Below are positions 1-5,187 of a DNA stretch of 5,187 nt, one piece after another. The stretch spans positions 1-5,187 of the forward strand of contig CAMDBQ010000126.1 in NCBI GenBank assembly GCA_945889365.1, in the 5' to 3' direction. A model generated the notes under the pieces. That model saw only the letters and a list, made by a program, of their open reading frames with translations. It had not been told where the DNA came from and searched no databases. This DNA comes from Legionella genomosp. 1 (GTDB lineage Bacteria > Pseudomonadota > Gammaproteobacteria > Legionellales > Legionellaceae). Made by a program: the position numbers and the translations under genes. The stretch's first letter is position 1, and every line of letters begins with the position of its first letter.

Positions 1-294
1 AATGGTGCAGGCTAATAATACACCTAGCATGCCTTCAATGAGAACAATGGGTTGATCTGCCAATTGACTGGTGTTGATAATGCCATCGCGCATGGTTTCG
101 GTGACACCAGAGCCGCCTAAAAAAGCACCAGCAAACTCGAATATTACGGCAATAATCATGGCCTGTCGGACGGTAACGGCTTTCGAGCCCATGGTCGTAC
201 TCATGACGTTTGCCAGATCATTGGCGCCAACGCCCCAAGTCATCATGAAACAGAGGATAACGGCTATAATGATATATAAAGTAGAATGATCCAT
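1..294 (-). CDS. pit: PiT-family inorganic phosphate transporter, N-terminal part (partial)
   Basis: Inner-membrane permease that imports inorganic phosphate (as metal-phosphate with protons, or with sodium, in known PiT members). Only the first 98 codons are present; the gene runs off the left edge. Reading from the ATG at 294, a hydrophobic first segment (about residues 6-22) leads into the PiT signature G23-A-N-D-x-A-N29, followed by G36-S-K-A-V-T41 and a second hydrophobic stretch with the motif IFEFAGA (51-57), all typical of the conserved N-terminal PiT half. A further hydrophobic segment begins around residues 80-98. The start lies 9 bp after the stop of the DUF47 gene and has no strong Shine-Dalgarno sequence, so translation is probably coupled to that gene. 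The family is certain from the GAND signature; whether the substrate is phosphate rather than another oxyanion such as sulfate is inferred from the DUF47 neighbour. Confidence 0.93.
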   Translation of the reverse strand, partial: MDHSTLYIIIAVILCFMMTWGVGANDLANVMSTTMGSKAVTVRQAMIIAVIFEFAGAFLGGSGVTETMRDGIINTSQLADQPIVLIEGMLGVLLACTI

Positions 295-303
295 AGGAAT
301 ATA

Positions 304-975
304 TTACCGGGCAATAAGAATTTGTAGACGACCACCCACAGTTTGTGCGTGGTCAGCCAAGTCGCCAATCCATTGAACTAATTTGTAGAGAAATACTACG
401 TCAACCGCTGTTAGATCCTTTTCCAGCTCAAAAATACGATGCCTGAGTTCAGCCAGTTTTTCATCACTGTCTTGTTCAATTTCATCGAGGGTCATGATCA
501 TTTCTTCAACAATGTTGACTTCACTACCACGAAAACCGCTTTCAAGTAATTCGTCTAATTCATTAATTGCTTTGCAGGCTTGTTTTGCCGCATCGAGACA
601 GCGATGTAGAAACGGCATGAATATGCCGGAAATGGCTTCAGGTATAATCATTTTTCGACCGATGACAAGGCCTGCAATGTCTTCAGCTTTGTTAGCGATA
701 CGATCTTGAGCGCTTAATAATTCCAGTAAGTCTGTGCGTGATACAGGTAGAAATAAGCCGGCGGGTAAATGCAGGCGGAGCTCACGTTTAATTAAATCAG
801 CGTCTGTTTCAATAGCGACAATTTTGTCTTTGATGGTAATTGCTGTGGGCCAATCTTGTTGAAGTACAGCTTCAAAAAAAGGATAGAGTTGCTTGGCGCA
901 AAGGTAGGTTTTATGCATATGCTGTTCGATAGGCCGAATCGGCGATGGTCCAAACATGTTAAATATGCTACCCAT
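304..975 (-). CDS. DUF47 / PhoU-like phosphate transport regulator (TIGR00153 type)
   Basis: Cytoplasmic all-helical protein of the DUF47 family, distant relatives of PhoU. In many bacteria it is encoded immediately before a PiT permease and is thought to modulate it. The 223 residues from the ATG at 975 match the family's usual length of about 220. The N terminus MGSIFNMFGPSPIRPIEQHM is typical. E56-TDAD60 followed by LIKREL, and D91-RIANKAED99, are the acidic helix motifs that bind metal clusters in PhoU-like folds; the end, GDLADHAQTVGGRL (204-217), is a strong family match. The frame stays open to another ATG at 1017, but AAGGTG lies 7 nt before the ATG at 975, the family N terminus begins there, and a candidate -10 box sits between the two starts, so I chose 975. 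It is cotranscribed with the permease 9 bp downstream. The biochemical role is inferred from family and context. Confidence 0.92.
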   Translation of the reverse strand: MGSIFNMFGPSPIRPIEQHMHKTYLCAKQLYPFFEAVLQQDWPTAITIKDKIVAIETDADLIKRELRLHLPAGLFLPVSRTDLLELLSAQDRIANKAEDIAGLVIGRKMIIPEAISGIFMPFLHRCLDAAKQACKAINELDELLESGFRGSEVNIVEEMIMTLDEIEQDSDEKLAELRHRIFELEKDLTAVDVVFLYKLVQWIGDLADHAQTVGGRLQILIAR

Positions 976-1005
976 AATATCGCACCTTGCAATCGTTAGA
1001 GTCGA

Positions 1006-1011
1006 ATTGTA
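1006..1011 (-). promoter_or_regulatory. Candidate -10 box for the DUF47-pit operon
   Basis: On the minus strand this reads TACAAT, five of six matches to the sigma-70 -10 consensus. Transcription would begin near 999, about 24 nt before the ATG at 975. The hexamer 17 bp upstream (TTCTGT) is a poor -35, so the promoter would be weak or need an activator. No clear PHO-box-like direct repeat was found by eye. Confidence 0.35.
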
Positions 1012-1118
1012 TCGCATATCTAATAAAAACAGAACTCTTAAAACGCATCAACAATGTTGAAATGTAGTCTTTGGGGGGATCTGAACGTCTACCTTGTGGG
1101 TTTGTCGGTAATTAAAGA

Positions 1119-1147
1119 TTGCGATTCGAATCCAACTGTTCTAAAAT
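1119..1147 (+). promoter_or_regulatory. Candidate sigma-70 promoter for the exported His-rich protein
   Basis: TTGCGA (1119-1124) and TAAAAT (1142-1147) are separated by exactly 17 bp, with 4/6 and 5/6 matches to the -35 and -10 consensus. The predicted start of transcription is near 1154, upstream of every plausible translation start of the gene (1166, 1182, 1194). The perfect 10-bp palindrome GATTCGAATC (1123-1132) overlaps the end of the -35 and the spacer, where a repressor could bind; that part is speculative. Confidence 0.5.
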
Positions 1148-1165
1148 GAACAATAATAATTCTTG

Positions 1166-1209
1166 ATGGTGAAATTAAATCATTTTACGTATTTTGTTTC
1201 TATTTTTTT
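1166..1209 (+). other. Out-of-frame leader with ATG and seven-T run (possible frameshifted signal peptide start)
   Basis: The ATG at 1166 opens a frame reading MVKLNHFTYFVSIFFFTLC, a basic start followed by a hydrophobic stretch, which then becomes non-signal-like and stops at the TGA at 1262-1264. The main frame of the exported protein is open only from 1179 onward and has no ATG near its start. Removing one T from the run of seven at 1203-1209 joins the leader to the main frame and gives a 24-residue signal peptide ending VAVAHA before GHYS. The leader and the main frame are both directly visible. Whether the extra T is a sequencing error, a real mutation, phase variation or programmed slippage cannot be told here. 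Confidence 0.45.
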
Positions 1210-1889
1210 CTTCACTCTGTGTCGCGGTCGCACATGCCGGTCATTACTCGGTAAAGGTTGGTGATTCGACGGTTAATATTAAACAGTATAAACACGGTAA
1301 GGGAAAGGCGTTTGTACATGTGCATCAAAATGAAACGACCGCATTAAAGGCGGCTCGTGCTGTTATCAAATCCGAAGGCGGCAGTGTGCTTACATTGACT
1401 CATTCAGGCGGGCGGAATATTGTTTTTCATTTGCGACATAAACGTTATGAATTTGATCCTAATCGTATTTATACGGATAAGGGCATTAAAAAAACCTTGA
1501 TGCAATTTGGCAAATATACGCCTGCTGCACACCGTGAAGTCAAAAAATTGGCCGATAAAATTAAGGTTTTGTTGCCTAAGGGTAAAATTATTGCAGTGCA
1601 CAATAACGAAACTTATTCTCTACGAAATTATTTCCCAGGGCATGATATGGCCCATGATGCGCAGTCTTTAAATGTTAATAAACGCCATTTTCATCGTAAT
1701 TTCTATCTGGTTAACAAGCGCCACGATTATTTGCGTTTTAAACAAGCGAATTACAATAGCGTGTGGCAGTCGGGTCATGCTACGGATGATGGTTCGTTGT
1801 CGGTTTTTTTGGATTGTGTGAATTATATCAATGTTGAAGCAGGTTATGATCAATTGGCAGCGCAAATTACAATGTTGAAGTACGCGTAA
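1194..1889 (+). CDS. Exported histidine-rich protein of unknown function with duplicated VHxNET motif
   Basis: I do not recognise a named family. The frame (231 residues from the TTG at 1194) starts with a hydrophobic segment ending VAVAHA (10-15), a good signal peptidase I site before G16, so the mature protein of about 216 residues should be periplasmic or secreted. It is basic and has 16 histidines. VHQNET (43-48) and VHNNET (135-140) repeat one motif; other landmarks are EGGSVLTLTH (61-70), FDPNRIYT (87-94) and a C-terminal DCVNYINVEAGYDQL (207-221). Paired His/Glu/Asn motifs could bind metal, as in zinc hydrolases, but this is a guess. A 15-residue signal peptide from TTG lacks a basic n-region, so the real start is probably upstream: ATT at 1182 (adding I-L-R-I, with GGTGA upstream), or the ATG at 1166 after a one-base shift. 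Stop TAA at 1887. It appears to be monocistronic. Confidence 0.75.
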   Translation: MFLFFSSLCVAVAHAGHYSVKVGDSTVNIKQYKHGKGKAFVHVHQNETTALKAARAVIKSEGGSVLTLTHSGGRNIVFHLRHKRYEFDPNRIYTDKGIKKTLMQFGKYTPAAHREVKKLADKIKVLLPKGKIIAVHNNETYSLRNYFPGHDMAHDAQSLNVNKRHFHRNFYLVNKRHDYLRFKQANYNSVWQSGHATDDGSLSVFLDCVNYINVEAGYDQLAAQITMLKYA

Positions 1890-1907
1890 ATTGAAGGTGT
1901 GCTCAAC

Positions 1908-1966
1908 ACGCTCCTTTAAACACAGTAGATCCCCGCCTACGCGGGGACGACAGCTTAAGGGAGCGT
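1908..1966. repeat. Nested inverted repeat: 12-bp arms enclosing a REP-like hairpin
   Basis: The outer arms ACGCTCCTTTAA (1908-1919) and TTAAGGGAGCGT (1955-1966) are complementary apart from one G-T pair, and enclose the GC-rich hairpin at 1930-1947. The structure begins 18 bp after the stop of the exported protein gene, so it would form the 3' end of that mRNA. There is no T-run after it, so it is not a standard intrinsic terminator. It could block 3' exonucleases, or be a small mobile or MITE-like element; no target duplication is visible at its ends. Confidence 0.6.
1925..1947. repeat. REP-like palindromic element
   Basis: GTAG (1925-1928) is followed by a hairpin of seven pairs: T1930-A1947 plus CCCCGC (1931-1936) with GCGGGG (1941-1946). 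The loop CTAC is the complement of the GTAG head. A GTAG tetranucleotide in front of a GC-rich hairpin is the usual form of bacterial REP sequences mobilised by RAYT transposases, and sequences of the type CCCCGC-loop-GCGGGG are scattered through many proteobacterial genomes. No RAYT gene is in the window. Multiplicity in the genome cannot be seen here. Confidence 0.6.
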
Positions 1967-2060
1967 ATTAACAAGACGAGGCACTACGTATTGGATACTA
2001 TACAGGTTGTACCCATCCCATAAGCAGGGTCGCGCCACAAGAAAATTTTATTTATCCAGT

Positions 2061-2089
2061 TTGATATAAAAGCAATCATGTCGTATAAT
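2061..2089 (+). promoter_or_regulatory. Strong sigma-70-type promoter of the lipoprotein gene
   Basis: TTGATA (2061-2066; 5/6 to consensus) and TATAAT (2084-2089; perfect) are spaced by 17 bp, so transcription should begin near 2096-2098. The leader before the ATG at 2121 is then about 24 nt and contains the AAGGA ribosome binding site at 2109-2113. The -10 box lies within the 15-bp palindrome GTATAA-TGT-TTATAC (2083-2097), a possible operator. Confidence 0.75.
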
Positions 2090-2120
2090 GTTTATACTAG
2101 TTAAACATAAGGACATGATC

Positions 2121-2450
2121 ATGAAAAAATTAATTTTTGCTAGCTTTGCTCTGTCTTCTATTGCTTTACTGAGCGGTTGTGTCGCGGACTCCAATCAATA
2201 TGGAACGACATATGTTGAAACGGATCCCGGCTATACTGGTTACACGGTAGGTGATGGACCCTATAATATTTCCAATGGCTTCAGCCCTGCATTTTGGAAT
2301 CCAGGTTATAATAATCCGCTTTGGTATAATCGGGTTTATGTCGGAAATGTCTATCATGGAGGGTACTATGGTCGCCATAGCGGGTATGCTCGTGGTAGTT
2401 ATGTAAGACATGGCGGTTTTACTGGATATGGTCGCGGACATCGCCGGTAG
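2121..2450 (+). CDS. Small Gly/Tyr-rich lipoprotein of unknown function
   Basis: A 109-residue protein with a lipoprotein signal peptide: MKK basic start, hydrophobic core and lipobox L17-S-G-C20. Processing by Lgt and LspA would leave a lipidated mature protein of 90 residues; the residue after Cys is Val, not Asp, which favours outer-membrane sorting. The mature part has about 18 Gly and 14 Tyr. Its first part (21-65) is acidic to neutral, and its last 35 residues are a low-complexity Gly/Tyr/His/Arg segment ending RGHRR, so it is probably flexible and basic. The ATG at 2121 is chosen because AAGGA lies 7 nt upstream; the ATG at 2088 overlaps the -10 box and cannot be on the transcript. It is transcribed alone from the strong promoter upstream. 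I cannot assign a function; surface or peptidoglycan binding is possible but unsupported. Confidence 0.82.
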   Translation: MKKLIFASFALSSIALLSGCVADSNQYGTTYVETDPGYTGYTVGDGPYNISNGFSPAFWNPGYNNPLWYNRVYVGNVYHGGYYGRHSGYARGSYVRHGGFTGYGRGHRR

Positions 2451-2453
2451 TCA

Positions 2454-2479
2454 AGTGCCGCTGGCCCCTAAACGGCGCT
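2454..2479. other. Weak hairpin between convergent genes
   Basis: AGTGCCG (2454-2460) pairs with CGGCGCT (2473-2479) over seven positions including one G-U, with a 12-nt loop. It fills almost the whole 29-bp space between the two convergent stop codons and could help end transcription in both directions. No T-run follows on either strand, so it is not a typical intrinsic terminator. Confidence 0.25.
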
Positions 2480-4120
2480 CTACTCTTGATTCAAATGCGT
2501 ACGGCGCTCTTGCATGGTTTCGATGCTGTTGATCACGGACTCGCGGCAAATCTCGCGCATGATCGGTATGGAATTTAAGGGCATACCCGATTCAATAGAA
2601 TACGCTATGAAAAAGCTGTCTTGCCAGATTTTTTCGTTTTTACGCGCACGTGATTTTAGCCACAATGTGATCCACAAAAAATGGGATAACCAATGTTCAC
2701 GATGCAGCTCCATCTCTTGAGTGAATACGGCTTCCATGGCCTCGTCAAAACGGCAAACTTTCACGCCATCGACAAAACTGCAGCAACGATTAACCAGTTT
2801 ATCAACCTGATAATTTTCCACATACCATGATTCAGTAAAGCGTTTGTTTTTAGGCCATGATTTTGAGCGGTTTAATGACGCTCGTGTGCTTTCTGGAGTA
2901 AAGGGGCTGATCTGCACGCCCAATTGCTCGATTAAATAGTCAATATCCAGTTTTTGAGGCAGAAGATGCAAACCCAGCTCTTCTTGTATTTCCAGCAAAT
3001 GCAAGTCAGGCATGCCACCCTGCTCGATGGTCATGGCAAGAAAATGACTGGCCATCATTAATAAATAAGGCATATCAACGTCGCGCAGCATAACGCTGTC
3101 ATCGAACGCTTCATCGTAGTAATGTGCGACATCCGCGCGTGAAATGTTGGGCGTTATCCAGGCATCTTTGATGCCCACGTTTTGTTTAAACAACAGACCA
3201 CACAGGCGATTTTTTCTGTTTTTTCGCATATGAATAAAAATACCCTGCGCACCACTGCCATCAACTTCACTGGCTTTAAGACGCACAGCCGAAGCCGTGG
3301 TTTCTGGCGTCATGAATACAACGCCTTTTTTTCGCTGTATTTTGATCCAGTGATTGAATTGCGCATGATATTCAGGTGGATACCAATTTTTAATGGCCTG
3401 TAAGCGTGACAGTGAGATTGAACTTAAGGTGATGTCTGGCATTAAATGTTCATGGGTTGCTATAACGACTTCACGTACGTCTGGTTTTGGATGAAGCAAG
3501 GTAAGCAATGCGATGTCCATGCCTTCATCGATGCTATATAAATCGGCAACCAAATCAGAAAAAAAGTCAGGAGGCATTGCATAACTTTGTGCAAAAAAAT
3601 TCTCGGTAATATCATATACCGATAGATCAGACAGCTCTTGAATCAGGTCACGAATTGAATCCAGGTGAGATATTTCTTCTTCGGGTGTCAGGTCATCTTC
3701 ATTATTTGCCAGATCAAGGTAGGCATTTTTCAGTTCATTGGATAATTCTACATGCACTTCATAAAAAGCATTCAATATTGGCAGCCAGAAACTAAGTGAA
3801 TGTTTGCTAGTGGCTATGGCTGTAGCCATGTAATCCATCAATTGATTCATGGTTCGGTCGGCTAATTTATTTTTCCCTTCAATAGCCGATTGCAATTGCG
3901 CCACACAAATATCCAACGCAAAAATACACGCCGAATAATAGGCGCGATTATCATCCAGTATCTGTTCATCGAGTGCGTCGATCAAATCAACCAAACGTAA
4001 TGCAAGCATCGGCTCTTGCAGAAAATAGGTATAAAACTCTGGATTCGGATCGCGATCTTTTTCGATCAAAGCCGCCATATCCGTAATCCAGATTTTTAAC
4101 TGTTCAACTGATTCGGTCAT
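2480..4120 (-). CDS. Uncharacterised 546-residue, mainly helical protein encoded downstream of tex
   Basis: I do not recognise this protein. It has no signal peptide and no membrane segment, so it is probably cytoplasmic. Residues 1-260 look like long amphipathic helices with an acidic linker (NNEDDLTPEEE, 139-149), reminiscent of a helical repeat or adaptor fold. A denser, conserved-looking centre follows: KASEVDGSGAQGIFI (282-296), a basic patch RKNRKNR (299-305), a stretch rich in D/W/R/Y (ITPNISRADVAHYYDEAFDD, 322-341) and LLEIQEELGLHLLP (375-388). Near the C terminus are a Cys pair C446-C447 with C456, and an aromatic-rich helix WLSHFLWITLWLKS (477-490). Nothing resembles a nucleotide-binding loop or known catalytic motif. 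The ATG at 4118-4120 has AAGGA 14 nt upstream, a rather long spacing. It starts 50 bp after tex on the same strand with no terminator between, so cotranscription is likely. Confidence 0.8.
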   Translation of the reverse strand: MTESVEQLKIWITDMAALIEKDRDPNPEFYTYFLQEPMLALRLVDLIDALDEQILDDNRAYYSACIFALDICVAQLQSAIEGKNKLADRTMNQLMDYMATAIATSKHSLSFWLPILNAFYEVHVELSNELKNAYLDLANNEDDLTPEEEISHLDSIRDLIQELSDLSVYDITENFFAQSYAMPPDFFSDLVADLYSIDEGMDIALLTLLHPKPDVREVVIATHEHLMPDITLSSISLSRLQAIKNWYPPEYHAQFNHWIKIQRKKGVVFMTPETTASAVRLKASEVDGSGAQGIFIHMRKNRKNRLCGLLFKQNVGIKDAWITPNISRADVAHYYDEAFDDSVMLRDVDMPYLLMMASHFLAMTIEQGGMPDLHLLEIQEELGLHLLPQKLDIDYLIEQLGVQISPFTPESTRASLNRSKSWPKNKRFTESWYVENYQVDKLVNRCCSFVDGVKVCRFDEAMEAVFTQEMELHREHWLSHFLWITLWLKSRARKNEKIWQDSFFIAYSIESGMPLNSIPIMREICRESVINSIETMQERRTHLNQE

Positions 4121-4170
4121 TTTAATATTAAATTTCCTTGGATTTTACGGATCGCTCTCAAAGACAGGCA

Positions 4171-5187
4171 CTATCCCCGTTTAAGTTTAGACAATGCATC
4201 GGCCATGCTGGTGTTAAACAATGTTTTTTTCTCAGCAGCAACAGGTGCTTTTTTTACAGGTTCAGGCTTTTTACCTCGAGCATGTGTTTTAGCTGGCTGT
4301 GCGGTTTTTACCGGAGCTGGTTTCTCAGCTATTTTTTGTTGTACAGCGGGCTTTTCGTCTTCAAGTTTCATCGTTAAACCAATCCGACGACGCTCTTTAT
4401 CGACCTCAACAACGCGGACTGTAACCACATCGCCTGCTTTAACCACAGCACGCGGATCAGTAATAAAGCGGTTGGTCATGGCAGAAATATGCACCAGACC
4501 GTCTTGATGCACGCCAATATCAACAAAGGCACCAAAATTAGTCACATTACTGACCACACCATCAAGGATCATGCCAATTTCCAAATGAGCCACTTCTTCA
4601 ATTCCTTCTTTAAAACTTACGGTTTTAAACTCAGGTCTTGGATCGCGGCCGGGCTTTTCCAATTCGTGTAAAATATCACAAATGGTTGGTAAACCGTGTT
4701 GATCATCAATGTAATCTGTGGCATTTACGGTTTGCAGCATTTCACGATTGCCAATGACTTGTCTAATTTCAACGTGTTTGTCAGCTAAAATACGTTCTAC
4801 AACAGAATAGGACTCAGGATGTACACCTGATGAATCCAGTGGATTTTCACCTTGCATAATTCGTAAAAAGCCCGCTGATTGCTGGAAGCTTTTTTCACCC
4901 ATGCGAGGCACTAATTTTAATTGTTCACGATTGCTATATGCGCCGTGCTCATCTCGATATTTCACTAAATTGTTTGCCAGCGTTTCATTCAGTCCTGATA
5001 CGCGGGTTAATAAGGCTACGGATGCCATATTGATATCAACCCCAACTTTATTCACACAATCTTCTACGACAGCTTCAAGACTGCGTGCTAAACGAGGCTG
5101 ATTGATATCATGCTGGTATTGTCCAACACCGATTGATTTAGGCTCAATTTTAACCAATTCGGCTAGTGGATCTTGCAAGCGTCGAGC
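4171..5187 (-). CDS. tex: Transcription accessory protein Tex, C-terminal part (partial)
   Basis: Tex (YhgF in E. coli) is a conserved cytoplasmic nucleic-acid-binding protein linked to transcription and RNA metabolism. The last 338 codons are present; full-length family members have about 770-790 residues, so over half lies beyond the right edge. Visible in order: the end of the RNase H-like/YqgF region through LQDPLAELVKIEPKSIGVGQ (4-23), a helix-hairpin-helix region (about 41-110, including VGVDINMAS and GFLRI), the conserved linker NPLDSSGVHPESY (115-127), ELEKPGRDPRPEFKT (175-189), and an S1 RNA-binding domain (about 203-275) with VTNFGAFVDIGVHQDGLVHIS (215-235). The tail (276-324) is low-complexity Lys/Ala/Pro, then the usual MADALSKLK end. 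The frame continues through a TTG at 5178 to the edge with the conserved Ala-Arg-Arg, so that codon is not the start. Family assignment is near certain. Confidence 0.97.
   Translation of the reverse strand, partial: ARRLQDPLAELVKIEPKSIGVGQYQHDINQPRLARSLEAVVEDCVNKVGVDINMASVALLTRVSGLNETLANNLVKYRDEHGAYSNREQLKLVPRMGEKSFQQSAGFLRIMQGENPLDSSGVHPESYSVVERILADKHVEIRQVIGNREMLQTVNATDYIDDQHGLPTICDILHELEKPGRDPRPEFKTVSFKEGIEEVAHLEIGMILDGVVSNVTNFGAFVDIGVHQDGLVHISAMTNRFITDPRAVVKAGDVVTVRVVEVDKERRRIGLTMKLEDEKPAVQQKIAEKPAPVKTAQPAKTHARGKKPEPVKKAPVAAEKKTLFNTSMADALSKLKRG

Noticed and set aside
976..1017. Longer start of the DUF47 protein at the ATG at 1017
   Set aside because: The extra 14 residues do not match the family, there is no good ribosome binding site, and the candidate -10 box lies downstream of that ATG.
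1117..1141. tRNA T-arm-like stretch GATTCGAATCC
   Set aside because: The bases that should close the T stem do not pair (A opposite C), no matching acceptor, D or anticodon arms can be built around it, and it fits better as a promoter-spacer palindrome.
1967..2060. Possible small gene or element remnant between the nested repeat and the lipoprotein promoter
   Set aside because: No open frame with a ribosome binding site and no terminal repeats or recognisable protein fragment were seen; it appears to be plain intergenic DNA.
2088..2120. Lipoprotein start at the ATG at 2088
   Set aside because: That ATG overlaps the TATAAT box, so it would not be on the mRNA. The ATG at 2121 has AAGGA at the right spacing and gives a normal lipoprotein signal peptide.
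2472..2510. Direct repeat ACGGCGCTCT at 2472-2481 and 2501-2510
   Set aside because: Only ten bases match, the flanks differ, and the second copy lies in coding sequence (Glu-Arg-Arg codons). It is most simply chance.
4205..4507. Plus-strand open frame opposite tex
   Set aside because: It lies wholly antisense to well-conserved tex coding sequence and has no recognisable content. The same applies to the other open frames opposite or overlapping the called genes (such as 71-289, 494-709 and 3182-3403).
5176..5178. TTG at 5178 as the start of a short S1-domain protein
   Set aside because: The frame stays open to the window edge and the preceding Ala-Arg-Arg continues the conserved Tex sequence, so this is an internal Leu codon.

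Overview
This AT-leaning window looks like core chromosome of a gammaproteobacterium. The transcription accessory protein Tex reads very close to the enterobacterial type, the phosphate genes have the DUF47-then-PiT order common in proteobacteria, and one intergenic gap carries a REP-like GC-rich hairpin. A Legionella/Coxiella-type relative is possible, but I cannot fix the genus by eye. No CRISPR array, transposase, phage gene, toxin-antitoxin pair or recognisable defence system is visible.

Layout. At the left edge, on the minus strand, is the first third of a PiT-family phosphate permease (1-294). It is preceded by a PhoU-like DUF47 protein (304-975, minus) only 9 bp away, so the two form a phosphate-uptake operon with a candidate promoter just outside the DUF47 start. 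A divergent gap (976-1165) leads into a plus-strand gene for a histidine-rich exported protein of unknown function (about 1166/1182/1194-1889). Its start is disturbed: the best signal peptide needs either a non-ATG start or a one-base correction in a run of seven T. Next comes a 231-base gap (1890-2120) holding a REP-like hairpin nested in a second inverted repeat, then a near-consensus sigma-70-type promoter driving a small Gly/Tyr-rich lipoprotein (2121-2450, plus).

The right half is on the minus strand: the C-terminal part of tex (4171-5187, cut by the window edge) followed after 50 bp by an uncharacterised 546-residue, mostly helical protein (2480-4120). The two are probably cotranscribed. 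That protein ends convergently with the lipoprotein gene, with 29 bp between the stop codons.

How the genes work together. The left pair is a functional unit: PiT imports phosphate and DUF47 presumably modulates it. Tex and the 546-residue protein may share a transcript, which does not prove a shared function. The two plus-strand genes encode envelope or exported proteins with separate promoters. The points most worth a second look are the disturbed N terminus and the duplicated VHxNET motif of the exported protein, the nested inverted repeat, and the unassigned tex-linked protein.
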